From Marinobacterium sedimentorum (lineage in GTDB: Bacteria; Pseudomonadota; Gammaproteobacteria; Pseudomonadales; Balneatricaceae), in contig NZ_JALDYX010000026.1 of assembly GCF_024267675.1 (NCBI RefSeq), forward strand, positions 1 to 64,000: a stretch of DNA of 64,000 bases, given 5' to 3'. Positions 1-7,851 of the stretch are shown here, one piece after another (positions within the stretch are counted from its first letter, which is position 1; each line of letters begins with the position of its first letter). Both the position numbers and the translations under genes were made by a program. The notes beneath the pieces were generated by a model. It was not told the origin of the DNA. It did no database searches and saw only the letters and a list, made by a program, of their open reading frames with translations.

Positions 1-419
1 ATTTTAGCAAAAACCCTGTCAAGATATTTTTTATAAAAATGAGCTGAATAGTTACATTGAGTCTTTAATTTGCCCACATGGCTTTGTGCCCATTTCGACT
101 GTTTCCCCGTCTTTATCCTTCCCCCGAAAACTTATCTTCTGTGATTCCAAGCTGGCTGGTGCGTGATCTTCTTCGCTTGTGAGGGAGGCCCTGCGAGCAC
201 CTGCAGCAAGCAGGGCGACCAAAGCGAATAATGTATCTGGCCACTATTTCTGGCCTCGAAGGAATGTTTTGGTAGGTAGATGTTGCTAAACTTTTAATTT
301 TACATGCTAATCAAGCACTTGTATCTACCAATGCACCGAACCCTGCCGTTATGCTATGATCAATTCGGGAGTTACGGTGAATTGTCATGCAACTTCGCAG
401 ATGAACTTGGAAGAGTGAG
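1..419. other. AT-rich stretch without a recognisable gene
   Basis: No convincing reading frame is visible on either strand. The base composition is clearly AT-richer than the catabolic and housekeeping parts of the window and continues into the two small genes downstream, which suggests that the window opens inside or at the edge of foreign DNA. The promoter of the gene at 420 must lie in the last part of this stretch. Confidence 0.5.
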
Positions 420-653
420 ATGATGAGCAAAAGACAAGGATCGAGGGTGTTCATAGCTCCAGATCGAGATGCAAACGAAGTTACACTCGAAGCGTCGAGT
501 TCTCGTATAATTGCTCTTGGTACTCGTGATATTACTGTTGTACGTATAAACCGTGCTACAGCGGATCGCGCCATGAAAAAAGCGATGATTGCTCACTTGA
601 AAAGACGCAGAGATGAGAGAAATGAGGATGACCTTGCAGAAGCGCTCATCTAA
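420..653 (+). CDS. hypothetical protein, 77 aa
   Basis: I do not recognise this gene. It encodes a small, charged, arginine-rich protein with no signal peptide or membrane segment; the C-terminal half (about residues 46-77) is predicted helical and strongly charged with alternating basic and acidic residues. Two adjacent ATG codons (420 and 423) could start it, preceded by a purine-rich GGAAGAGTGAG that can serve as ribosome binding site. It lies 48 bp upstream of another unrecognised gene on the same strand, so the two may form a small operon. Codon usage is AT-rich compared with the rest of the window, consistent with horizontal acquisition. The opposite-strand frames over the same bases are less convincing because they lack a comparable start context. 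Confidence 0.5.
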   Translation: MMSKRQGSRVFIAPDRDANEVTLEASSSRIIALGTRDITVVRINRATADRAMKKAMIAHLKRRRDERNEDDLAEALI

Positions 654-701
654 ATAATAGATATTGGTTACTATATAGTTTAGTTATTCACGGATAGGTC
701 G

Positions 702-1298
702 ATGGAACAACAGGCTACGGAAGGTCAAGCTGACGATATTCAGCCGCATAATCCAATTCTTCTAAAGTTGGTCGTTGAGGAAGACGATCTTTCTCTGTCC
801 TTAATAGGACGACTAGCGTACGCGGAATATAAAATACAGAAGTTTGAGTTTTTCCGCGATACGGAAGTTAACGAAGGCCGCTCGCCGACTCATGAGGAGC
901 TAAAAGGTTTTCTTAGAAATTATAATGATCGGAGGCTGGATCAGCTGCGTTCGGAAGCGGAGCAAACTTTATTTGAGTTTGCAGACGAAATCTCGCAACA
1001 GTTTCTGACAGAACAAACACGAAACTCTGCAGTCCTACAGCAAGTAGTAGCCTCCAATGCAAAGGTTCAGGGCGAGCTGGATGATGTAAAGACTCACATT
1101 ACGGATAGAACCAAGGCCAAGGTCGGATTTTTTTTGGGTATCGGGTCTTCTATTGCTGCCACAATTTTTCTCGCTGTTCTCCTTGCCATCATTGGCGCAT
1201 CTAGTTCTGACTCAAACTTTGGAAAGCTTTATCGAGCAATTGTCCTAAATGAAGGAAAATTAACACTCGAACCAAGCCCAAAAAATGACTTAAACTGA
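702..1298 (+). CDS. hypothetical membrane-anchored coiled-coil protein, 198 aa
   Basis: Function unknown. The N-terminal two thirds are hydrophilic and acidic, with a glutamate/glutamine-rich helical region around residues 80-135 that looks like a coiled coil. One strongly hydrophobic segment, about residues 142-166, would place the protein in the inner membrane, followed by a short 30-residue tail. There is no N-terminal signal peptide, so the large N-terminal part is probably cytoplasmic. It follows the 77-aa gene by 48 bp in the same direction and shares its AT-rich composition. Such a soluble-plus-membrane pair on an island edge could be an accessory (for example defence or plasmid-type) module, but nothing in the sequence proves this. 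Confidence 0.55.
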   Translation: MEQQATEGQADDIQPHNPILLKLVVEEDDLSLSLIGRLAYAEYKIQKFEFFRDTEVNEGRSPTHEELKGFLRNYNDRRLDQLRSEAEQTLFEFADEISQQFLTEQTRNSAVLQQVVASNAKVQGELDDVKTHITDRTKAKVGFFLGIGSSIAATIFLAVLLAIIGASSSDSNFGKLYRAIVLNEGKLTLEPSPKNDLN

Positions 1299-1350
1299 AG
1301 AACATAACTCGCAGTTTTTCCGTGCGGCTAGCTTAGATGGACCGATCTAA

Positions 1351-1506
1351 GTTAAATGCACGACAGGGACGCAGTTGATCGTTCACGGCGTTGATGTGGA
1401 TACTTTACACAATGCGTCGCATGAATACCTGGGGCTCAAGCACGAGCGCCTGCAAGGTGATAGAATCGTCGCCGACGGTCCCATTGTTGCGATCAGGTTA
1501 CTTTAG
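1351..1506 (+). pseudogene. possible remnant of a truncated gene
   Basis: A frame open from 1351 to a TAG at 1504-1506 encodes about 51 residues ending in a protein-like stretch (HEYLGLKHERLQGD, then VADGPIVAIRLL). It has no upstream start codon in frame because a TAA lies at 1348-1350. The regular protein-like character suggests the 3' end of a decayed gene. I cannot name the family, and chance is a real alternative. Confidence 0.25.
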
Positions 1507-1656
1507 GCCACTCAAGCGTTTTCTCGATCAATAAGCCGTATAGTCTCCCTTGATCGTCCATATCGGGCTATACCGTTGCCTGTAGCTGGTCAGCGGGCGG
1601 CAGCGAGCAGCCACCCGCAGTTAATGCGGTCTGGAGCGGACTGGCAGAATACTGTT

Positions 1657-1684
1657 CAGGGTTCAAATCACTGCCCCACCACCA
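1657..1684 (+). other. tRNA 3'-end-like fragment (possible att site)
   Basis: The bases can be read as a T arm (CAGGG, loop TTCAAAT, CACTG, with one mismatch) followed by an acceptor strand CCCCACC, discriminator A and CCA. The acceptor strand fits bacterial tRNA-Tyr, whose 3' end is CCCCCACCACCA. No matching 5' half (GGTGGGG) is found upstream, so it is not an intact tRNA gene. Integrases often recombine into tRNA 3' ends, leaving such copies at island borders; that role here is inferred from the compositional shift at this place. Confidence 0.35.
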
Positions 1685-1689
1685 TTAAT

Positions 1690-1718
1690 CGGTTTATCCC
1701 CGCGGTCGCGGGGAACCC
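1690..1718 (+). CRISPR. solitary type I-E-like CRISPR repeat
   Basis: The 29 bases starting CGGTTTATCCCCGC and ending CGCGGGGAACCC match the reverse complement of the E. coli type I-E repeat at 26 of 29 positions, including the palindromic CCCCGC...GCGGGG core. No second copy is present one spacer-length (about 61 bp) up- or downstream, and no cas gene is in the window. It is therefore an isolated repeat, either the remnant of a deleted array or a captured single unit. Confidence 0.55.
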
Positions 1719-1934
1719 AGCGTACTGCCGCGTCCCCGCTCGCAAGAACCAAATCCCTGGCCCCACTCAACGGCAATCAAACGGTGCTTCAGGGCAGCAG
1801 TCTTGCCCACGTCCACGCGAAGCAGCCGCCCCGCCCCTCCCCCCGCTAGCGGGCTGTTGGGCTATCCTGCCATCAGTAACGCCAGTGCCCATCCGCCGTG
1901 CAACGTGCATCCGCCCGCCAGAAGAGACTTCCAG

Positions 1935-2696
1935 ATGAAAAAGGCCAGCCGAGAAGAACTTGTGCGCGATCACAGGCCCGAGGCAATCAGGCAGCGCCTC
2001 AAGGAGCCCGACAAGGCCCAGTACATCTCCGATGCGGTACTGGGCGGCATCGACGGCTGCGTGACCACCTTTGCCGTGGTCTGCGGCGCGGTCGGTGCCG
2101 GCTTCCCATCCGCGGTGGCACTGGTGCTGGGTCTTGCCAACCTGGTTGCCGATGGCTTCAGCATGGCCATCAGCAATTACGAATCCATCAAGGCGGCACG
2201 GGAATTCAGCGACGACGTTCGCCGTACCGAGCAGCACCATATCGATACCGTACCCGATGGGGAGCGCGAAGAAATACGCCAGATATTCGAGCAGAAAGGG
2301 TTTCAGGGGGACGTGCTGGAAGAAATCGTCCAGACAATCTGCCAGGACACGAACCTGTGGATCGACACCATGCTGACAGAAGAATACGGCCTGCAGAAAG
2401 CCTGCCCCCAACCCTGGAAGTCGGCGTTCACCACCTTCGCCGCCTTCCTGCTTGTCGGCGCCATGCCGCTGGCGCCTTTTCTGATACCGGCCCAAGACAT
2501 GCAGTGGCAGTTTGCCCTCAGTGCCGCCATCGCCGCCTGCATGTTCTTCTCCATCGGCATGCTGAAAAGCCTGGTCTTCTCGCTGCCGGTGCTGGCGTCC
2601 GGCGTACGCACGCTGCTGACCGGCGGCACCGCCGCCTCACTCGCCTTCATCACCGGTTACCTGCTACGCACCCTGTTTGGCATAAGCCTGAGCTGA
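1935..2696 (+). CDS. VIT1/CCC1 family membrane protein (iron/manganese transporter-like)
   Basis: The 253-aa product matches the VIT1/CCC1 (DUF125) family, whose eukaryotic members move Fe2+ or Mn2+ into vacuoles and whose bacterial members are inner-membrane metal exporters or carriers. Family signs are the N-terminal motif with SDAVLGGIDGCVTTFAVV around residues 31-48, a second segment with NLVADGFSMAISNY, a soluble acidic/helical metal-binding middle part (about residues 85-150) rich in Glu and His, and three C-terminal membrane segments. The ATG at 1935 is chosen because family homology begins soon after it; a TTG at 1803 would add an unrelated proline-rich leader. The next gene downstream is separated by an inverted-repeat element, so it is probably transcribed alone. 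Substrate is inferred from family only. Confidence 0.85.
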   Translation: MKKASREELVRDHRPEAIRQRLKEPDKAQYISDAVLGGIDGCVTTFAVVCGAVGAGFPSAVALVLGLANLVADGFSMAISNYESIKAAREFSDDVRRTEQHHIDTVPDGEREEIRQIFEQKGFQGDVLEEIVQTICQDTNLWIDTMLTEEYGLQKACPQPWKSAFTTFAAFLLVGAMPLAPFLIPAQDMQWQFALSAAIAACMFFSIGMLKSLVFSLPVLASGVRTLLTGGTAASLAFITGYLLRTLFGISLS

Positions 2697-2826
2697 ACCG
2701 GCACCTGCCAGCCGTTGGTGAAACCACAGGCAAAAAACCGGCCGCCTTCGATCAGCTGAAATCCGAAGGCCATGTGGTCAGGAAACCCTGCGTGGATACT
2801 GCATCTAAGTCGCTGCGCAGCCTCCC

Positions 2827-2991
2827 GGGAGCCTGCCCGAGTATGCTGGCCGAAGCGAGAGCCGGCTGGTTTGAGCTGGTTTCTGGGGTTAATAGTGCTT
2901 CTATTTAACGCAGAACAGCACAAAAAACAGCCCCTCTTGAGGTTAAAGAGCCAGCGGGTTCGCAGCAGGTGAAATTTTCGGACAGCCCCCC
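2827..2991 (+). repeat. dispersed inverted-repeat element, copy A (165 bp)
   Basis: This intergenic element is also found at 20359-20670 (opposite orientation) and 49587-49751. Its left end GGGAGCCTGCCCGA and right end TCGGACAGCCCCCC are degenerate versions of the perfect 14-bp terminal inverted repeats seen in the third copy. Shared internal blocks include GCTGGCCGnAGCGAGAGCCGG, TTCTATTTAAC and ACAGCACAAAAAACAGCC. It encodes no protein and resembles a miniature inverted-repeat transposable element. It fills most of the gap between the VIT-family gene and the DUF4124 gene. Confidence 0.75.
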
Positions 2992-3034
2992 GGGGAGGCT
3001 ACACTGTTTGATAGCTGTAAACAGGATTCCCGTT

Positions 3035-3763
3035 ATGCAACGCTGCCGCCTGATCCCTGCTCTGATTCCTGCCCTGATGTTGATGCTGGCCTTTGAGGCG
3101 CAGGCCGGCGTCTACAAGTGCCGGGGGCCGGATGGCCGACTCAGTTTCTCCAGCCAGCCCTGCCCGGCACAGCAGCAGATCGACCATCGACTCTCCGCCG
3201 ATGAAAAACAGCGTCAGGCCGACGCGGCGGCGTCCCGGGACCGGCAGCAACAGGAGGCGCAGGGCCCGGGCGACGCCGCGACGCCGCAGAATGCGTACGA
3301 CCGGCTCATGCAAAAGCTGGCCGGGCGGGTCTACCGCCAGGGGGCCCCGCTAACCGGGCCAGGCACTGCCGCGCAGCCAGAATCCAACGCCGACCAGCTG
3401 GCTGGCGAACTGGTTCGGACCATGGAACAGGGGCTCACCTTTAACGTCGAGCCGGGCAGCACCTTCGATCCGGTAAGCAATAACCCAGGCGATGCTTCGG
3501 TACAGCAGGTCGCCGCTTTCCTGAAGACGAACCTGCATAACCCCGGCTCGCTTGAGCTGATCGAATGGGGCCCCGTGCTGAAGGTGATAAAGATCGACAA
3601 ACTGGATTTCAGCTCCAGGAAGGAGTATCGGGTCAGGCTCAGGTTCCAGGCAAAAAACGGCCTGGGCCGCTATGTCCCGCTCGATCAGGTCTTCATTCTC
3701 GACACCAGCGCAACCGTGAAGCGGGTGGCCGATTTCGATGGCCGCCCCCTGCAGGACTACTGA
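3035..3763 (+). CDS. secreted DUF4124 domain-containing protein, 242 aa
   Basis: An N-terminal signal peptide of about 21 residues ends at AQA-G and is followed directly by a DUF4124 domain (VYKCRGPDGRLSFSSQPCP, residues about 23-41), a small periplasmic domain of unknown function common in Proteobacteria. A low-complexity, Gln/Ala-rich linker (residues about 45-90) leads to a C-terminal globular part of about 130 residues that I cannot assign. The ATG at 3035 is preferred over an upstream in-frame start at 2969 because it begins the signal peptide. The 3' end overlaps the convergent binding-protein gene by 7 bp. Function unknown; a periplasmic or envelope role is likely. Confidence 0.8.
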   Translation: MQRCRLIPALIPALMLMLAFEAQAGVYKCRGPDGRLSFSSQPCPAQQQIDHRLSADEKQRQADAAASRDRQQQEAQGPGDAATPQNAYDRLMQKLAGRVYRQGAPLTGPGTAAQPESNADQLAGELVRTMEQGLTFNVEPGSTFDPVSNNPGDASVQQVAAFLKTNLHNPGSLELIEWGPVLKVIKIDKLDFSSRKEYRVRLRFQAKNGLGRYVPLDQVFILDTSATVKRVADFDGRPLQDY

Positions 3764-4851
3764 TCATCTGCGGCCGATGCACCTGGCCCACGGGGCGCTT
3801 CGAAGGCCCGGCGCCACTCCTCCAGAATCAGACTGCGTTTCATGGCATCGGTCTGCACCAGCAGCGATACGCCCAGTGGTATCGGGCGCAGCGGGCTACT
3901 GTAAGACAACCGCAGGTTCTGGGCACTGGTTTCGCCAGATACGTCATCGCGAATGGGATAGAGGCTCGATTTGTCCGCCAGTATCTGCTGGCCCTGCAGC
4001 GACAGCATGAAATCGAGGAAACGCTGCGCGTCCGGGGCATTCCCGGAAGCCCTGGGGATAAAGGCACTGCGCATGATCACGGTGGTGTAATCGCTGGGCA
4101 AGACCACGCTGAGCACCGGGTATTTCCTGGCCCAGGCATGGGCGTATGAGCCCAGCACGTTGTAGGCAATTACAATGTTGCCCAGTGCCAGCTGCTGCAG
4201 CATGGCTGCGCTGCTTGAGAACAGCTGGGTGTCATGCAGGCTGAAGGACTCCAGCAGGCGACCGTTGCTGGCGGTACGCAGGTTGTCGTGGGACCAGACC
4301 AGATAGCCAATACCCACGGTTTCAATATCAAAGGTGCCAATCCGCCCGCGCACCTGATCCCCCTTGCGCCGGATGAGGTCAATAAGTTCTGCGCGGCTCG
4401 AGGGCAACGTTTCGTTATCCAGAAAACCACTGTTGATCACCATCACCGCCGGCTCGTAGGTAATGCCAAAGATCTCGTTGCGCCAGCGGGCCCAGTCGGG
4501 CAGCGCCTGAGTCTCGGCCGAACGGTAGGGCTGGGCATAACCATCGTTGACCAGTTTGAACTGCAGATCCATGGCCGAACTCATCACCAGGTCCGGCGTT
4601 TTCGGCAAGTCGGCGAGGAAGCGGTTATACAGCTCCCGAGTGCCAAACTCGTGATAATTCACCCGTATCGACGGGTATTTCCGTTGATAGGCCTCCAGTA
4701 CCGGCGCAATGGCCACAAAATCGGCCCCTCCATGAATCTGCAGCACCGAGGCTTGAGTGCCTTTAGCAGGAAGTGCCCATAGTGTTTCGGCCTGCAGCGC
4801 CGCCGCAGTCGCGCTCAGCAACAGGCCAGTCAGCAACCTTGAAAGCCGCAT
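3757..4851 (-). CDS. periplasmic substrate-binding protein linked to two-component system
   Basis: The 364-aa product has a signal peptide (about 20 residues, ending ALQA-E) and the layout of a COG1840-type extracellular solute-binding protein (iron- or organic-anion-binding ABC family), with GGADFVAIAPVLEAYQRKYP near the N terminus and NEIFGITYEPAVMVINSG at the hinge. No permease or ATPase gene follows. Its ATG shares a base with the stop codon of the sensor kinase gene (TGATG), so it is translationally coupled to it. In related loci TctD/TctE systems come with such a binding protein, so it may present the ligand to the kinase instead of, or as well as, feeding a transporter. Its own ligand cannot be read from the sequence. 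The 3' end overlaps the convergent DUF4124 gene. Confidence 0.8.
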   Translation of the reverse strand: MRLSRLLTGLLLSATAAALQAETLWALPAKGTQASVLQIHGGADFVAIAPVLEAYQRKYPSIRVNYHEFGTRELYNRFLADLPKTPDLVMSSAMDLQFKLVNDGYAQPYRSAETQALPDWARWRNEIFGITYEPAVMVINSGFLDNETLPSSRAELIDLIRRKGDQVRGRIGTFDIETVGIGYLVWSHDNLRTASNGRLLESFSLHDTQLFSSSAAMLQQLALGNIVIAYNVLGSYAHAWARKYPVLSVVLPSDYTTVIMRSAFIPRASGNAPDAQRFLDFMLSLQGQQILADKSSLYPIRDDVSGETSAQNLRLSYSSPLRPIPLGVSLLVQTDAMKRSLILEEWRRAFEAPRGPGASAADDQ

Positions 4852-6281
4852 CACAGGACCCTCCTGCGGTGAAAACGGACAGTAACAACCAGGCCCGCGG
4901 GTTGATTGTCGGTCAGTTTCAGGGACGCGCGGTGATAGCTGGCGACGTCCTTGGCGATGGCAAGTCCAAGGCCCGAACCGGTGCGGACATTGTTGGGGCT
5001 GCGATAAAACCGCTCGAACACCAGTGGTTTCTCGGCATCCGGGATGCCAGGACCCTGATCCGCCACCGACAGACTGATATAACTTTCGTCCTGCTCCAGC
5101 CGCACCTGCACCTCGCTCCCCGGATTGCTGTAACGTATGGCATTTTCCAGAATATTTTGCACCATCTGGCGCAGCGCAAAGGCATTGGCCTGCAACAGCA
5201 CCGCGTCGTCGCCGTCGTAGGCCAGCTCCACACCCTGCTCCAGTGCCGGCAACGCCAGTTGGCGGCACTGCTCGCGTACCAGTTGATCCAGTGCCACGGG
5301 CTCCGTCTGCTGGCTGCGCAGGCGATGGGCCAGCACCGCCTGACTGAGCAGCTGATTCACCGTATCACTCAGGCGATCCGCCGACTCCAGCACCCGGTTC
5401 AGTTGTCTTTGCCGCAAACCGGCATCCTCTTCATCCAGCGCATTCTGCGCCTGGGATCTCAGGCCCGCCAGGGGCGTGCGGATCTGGTGTGCCGCCTCGC
5501 TGGTAAAACGCTGCAGGCCATCCAGAGTACCGCCCAGCTGCTGCATGAAATGGTTAATGGTACGCACCAGCTTGGAAATCTCCCGTGGCACCGCCAGGTC
5601 CAGCGGGCTCAGATCCACCGATGAGCGCCGTGCCAGTGCGCTATTCAAGCGTTCCAGCGGGCGCAGGGTCATCCAGATGCCCAGCGATACCAGCAACAGT
5701 GCCACCATAAACAGCAGCCCGATCAGCTGCAGCGCCCGCAGGCTGATTTCATCTGCCAGGCTCGTGCGCGCTAGCGTCGTCTGGCCAATCTGAATCTGGA
5801 TATAGCCGCTGAAATCAGTTTCGGTCAGCAGCCGCTCCAGCACGACAAAACGCACCGCCTCACCACGATACCGAGCATCAAAGAACACTTTCCTGAACGT
5901 ATCGCCATCGGCGGAGCCGGCGTGACGAACTCGGGTAGCGGGGGCAGAGGGCAGGTCGTCGTAACCGGTAATATGTTCGTCATCGGGTCCCAGAATGCGG
6001 TAGTAGACCCGGTCATCCGGCGCCAGCGCCAGGGTTTCGAAGGCGGCGCGGGGCAGGTCCGCCACAACCTTGCCGTGGCGCAGCGCAATTTGTTCGGCGA
6101 TCTGCAGCGCCGCTCCGGTGAGCAGCCGGTCGTAGGACAGCTGCGCGGAGCGCTGTGCATAGGTCTGGGAAGCACGCACACCCAGCAGCGACACGGCGAT
6201 CAGCAGTACGCTGGTCATGCACAGCAGCTTGCGCCGGATTGACCAGCGCGACACATCAGGCCGGCGTATTTTCAACCACAT
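4851..6281 (-). CDS. TctE-type sensor histidine kinase
   Basis: The 476-aa inner-membrane kinase has a first membrane segment at about residues 20-36, a periplasmic sensor region of about 145 residues typical of the TctE (2CSK_N) group, a second membrane segment at about 182-204, a HAMP-like linker, and the H box SEAAHQIRTP with phosphorylated His265. The ATPase domain shows the N box (NILENAIRYS), G1 (DQGPGIPD) and G2 (GSGLGLAIAKD). The ATG at 6281 overlaps the upstream response regulator gene by 26 bp; a GTG nine codons later, which directly overlaps the regulator stop, is an alternative. It is expected to phosphorylate the adjacent regulator and to sense a carboxylate, perhaps through the coupled binding protein. 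Confidence 0.9.
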   Translation of the reverse strand: MWLKIRRPDVSRWSIRRKLLCMTSVLLIAVSLLGVRASQTYAQRSAQLSYDRLLTGAALQIAEQIALRHGKVVADLPRAAFETLALAPDDRVYYRILGPDDEHITGYDDLPSAPATRVRHAGSADGDTFRKVFFDARYRGEAVRFVVLERLLTETDFSGYIQIQIGQTTLARTSLADEISLRALQLIGLLFMVALLLVSLGIWMTLRPLERLNSALARRSSVDLSPLDLAVPREISKLVRTINHFMQQLGGTLDGLQRFTSEAAHQIRTPLAGLRSQAQNALDEEDAGLRQRQLNRVLESADRLSDTVNQLLSQAVLAHRLRSQQTEPVALDQLVREQCRQLALPALEQGVELAYDGDDAVLLQANAFALRQMVQNILENAIRYSNPGSEVQVRLEQDESYISLSVADQGPGIPDAEKPLVFERFYRSPNNVRTGSGLGLAIAKDVASYHRASLKLTDNQPAGLVVTVRFHRRRVL

Positions 6282-6927
6282 AACCAAGACCCCTGAGCGT
6301 GCGTATCTGAACCGAGCTGTGCGGCAGCTTCTTGCGCAGGCGCCCCACATAGAGCTCGATGGCATTGGGGCCCGGCGTCTCATCGAAGTTATACAGATGA
6401 TCGAGCAACTCTTCCTTGCTCAAAACCCGCCCGGTGTGGGCCATGAAGATTTCCAGCAGGCGAAACTCGCGCTGTTTCAGCGCCACCAGCTCGCCATCGA
6501 CGGTCACCACACAGGCGTGACGGTCAAGTTCGGTGTTGCCGATACTGAGCCTGTCCTGCGCCTGCCCCTGACTGCGACGCAGCAGGGCGCGGCTGCGCGC
6601 CTCCAGCTCACCAAAGTCGAAGGGTTTGGTGAGGTAATCGTCAGCCCCCAGATCCAGCAGGCTGATGCGGTCTTCGATCTGGCCCCGTGCGGTCAGCACC
6701 AGCACCGGCGTGGTGCTGCTGCGCCGGCGCAACAACGACAGCACCTGCTCACCGCCGAGCCCCGGCAGGTTCAGGTCCAGAATGATCAGGTCAAACGCCT
6801 GATGCCTGAGGATGTTGTCAGCCTTAGTGCCATCGAGGGCGACATCGGCGGCGTGGCCCTGCTTGAGCAGTCGCCGGCTGATGGCCTCAGCCAGGGTCAG
6901 GTCATCTTCTACGATCAGAATTCGCAT
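6256..6927 (-). CDS. TctD/OmpR-type response regulator
   Basis: The 223-aa protein has a receiver domain (residues 1-about 115) with the acidic pocket (EDD at 7-9), phosphoacceptor Asp51 in LDLNLPG, the conserved Thr (LTAR) and Lys (TKPF), followed by an OmpR/PhoB winged-helix DNA-binding domain ending GLGYVVENTPA. It is the partner of the overlapping kinase gene. The gene begins 6 bp after the stop of the LysR-type gene, so all four minus-strand genes from 7851 to 3757 are likely one operon. Target promoters are unknown; TctD homologues activate carboxylate transporter genes, and a TTT transporter set lies just beyond the LysR gene. Confidence 0.92.
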   Translation of the reverse strand: MRILIVEDDLTLAEAISRRLLKQGHAADVALDGTKADNILRHQAFDLIILDLNLPGLGGEQVLSLLRRRSSTTPVLVLTARGQIEDRISLLDLGADDYLTKPFDFGELEARSRALLRRSQGQAQDRLSIGNTELDRHACVVTVDGELVALKQREFRLLEIFMAHTGRVLSKEELLDHLYNFDETPGPNAIELYVGRLRKKLPHSSVQIRTLRGLGYVVENTPA

Positions 6928-6933
6928 GCTGCC

Positions 6934-7851
6934 TCACTTGCTGTCACGGTGCCCGGCACTCATTTCCTGCTTGATCCACTGCACAAAGCGCTGAATATCG
7001 GGCCGGTTCAGAGTATTGCGCGTGCATATCAGATAATAGCTGTGCCGCGCCTGTACGCTGACATCGAACAAGCGCACCAGGCGCCCGGCACGCAGGTCAT
7101 CCGCCGCCAGCACACTGCTGCCCAGCGCAATGCCCTGGCCGTCCATCGCCGCCTGCAGCACCATGCTCGACATGCTGAAACGCGGCCCGTTCACCACCTC
7201 CAGCGACGCGACACCTGCGACCCCAAGCCACTGCCCCCAACCGGGAAATTCACGGTCATCCGCCCGGCCCTCGAAGTGCAGCAGCGTCTGGCCCGCCAGA
7301 TCCCGCGGCTGCCGGAAGACCTTGCCCCGTTCCAGCAGGCGAGGACTGCATACCGGAAAAACAACTTCATCGGTGAGGGCTTCAAGGTGCATGCCCCGCT
7401 CCTTTGGCGGCCCGTAGCGGATGGCCAGATCCACATCCTCGTAGGAAAAATCCACCAGCCGGGTCGAGGCATCCACCCGCAGATCGATATCCGGATGGGC
7501 ACGGCGAAATAGCTCAAGCCTTGGCAGCAGCCACTTGGCGCCAAAGGACGGAGCCACGCTGATGGTGATCAAATTCTGATTGCCAAATTGCTGTGCCCGC
7601 GTCACCGCCTGGTTCAGCAGCTCGAAGCCGCTTTCAATCAGCGGCAGCGCCGCCCGACCGGCTTCTGTCAGGCGCACGGACTTGTTCAGGCGCTTGAACA
7701 GGTCAACCCCCAGAAATTCCTCCAGCAGCTTGACCTGCTGACTCACCGCCCCGGTGGTGACATGCAGCTCGTCCGCCGCCTGTTTCAGGCTTTCGTGGCG
7801 CCCGGCAGCTTCAAAGGCGCGCAGCGCTTTAAGGGGGGGTAATCGTCGCAT
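6934..7851 (-). CDS. LysR-type transcriptional regulator (GcvA-like)
   Basis: The 305-aa protein starts with the GcvA-like sequence MRRLPPLKALRAFEAAGRH, containing the helix-turn-helix (about residues 18-65: SLKQAADELHVTTGAVSQQVKLLE) and is followed by a type 2 periplasmic-binding-like effector domain. The ATG at 7851 is chosen from this conserved N terminus; an upstream in-frame ATG at 7905 gives an unusual leader. It diverges from the PrpF-family gene across about 570 bp and is followed at 6 bp by the response regulator gene. A role in controlling the divergent carboxylate transport genes is likely from position, but the effector is unknown. Confidence 0.88.
   Translation of the reverse strand: MRRLPPLKALRAFEAAGRHESLKQAADELHVTTGAVSQQVKLLEEFLGVDLFKRLNKSVRLTEAGRAALPLIESGFELLNQAVTRAQQFGNQNLITISVAPSFGAKWLLPRLELFRRAHPDIDLRVDASTRLVDFSYEDVDLAIRYGPPKERGMHLEALTDEVVFPVCSPRLLERGKVFRQPRDLAGQTLLHFEGRADDREFPGWGQWLGVAGVASLEVVNGPRFSMSSMVLQAAMDGQGIALGSSVLAADDLRAGRLVRLFDVSVQARHSYYLICTRNTLNRPDIQRFVQWIKQEMSAGHRDSK

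Larger units (their letters stand above)
1299..1934. other. Gene-poor junction between AT-rich segment and normal chromosome
   Basis: Composition changes here from AT-rich to GC-rich. The stretch contains a short open remnant without a start codon (1351-1506), a tRNA 3'-end-like sequence (1657-1684) and a single CRISPR-type repeat (1690-1718), each listed separately. No intact gene is visible. This is what an integration junction of a mobile island would look like, but the opposite end is not identified in the window. Confidence 0.45.
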
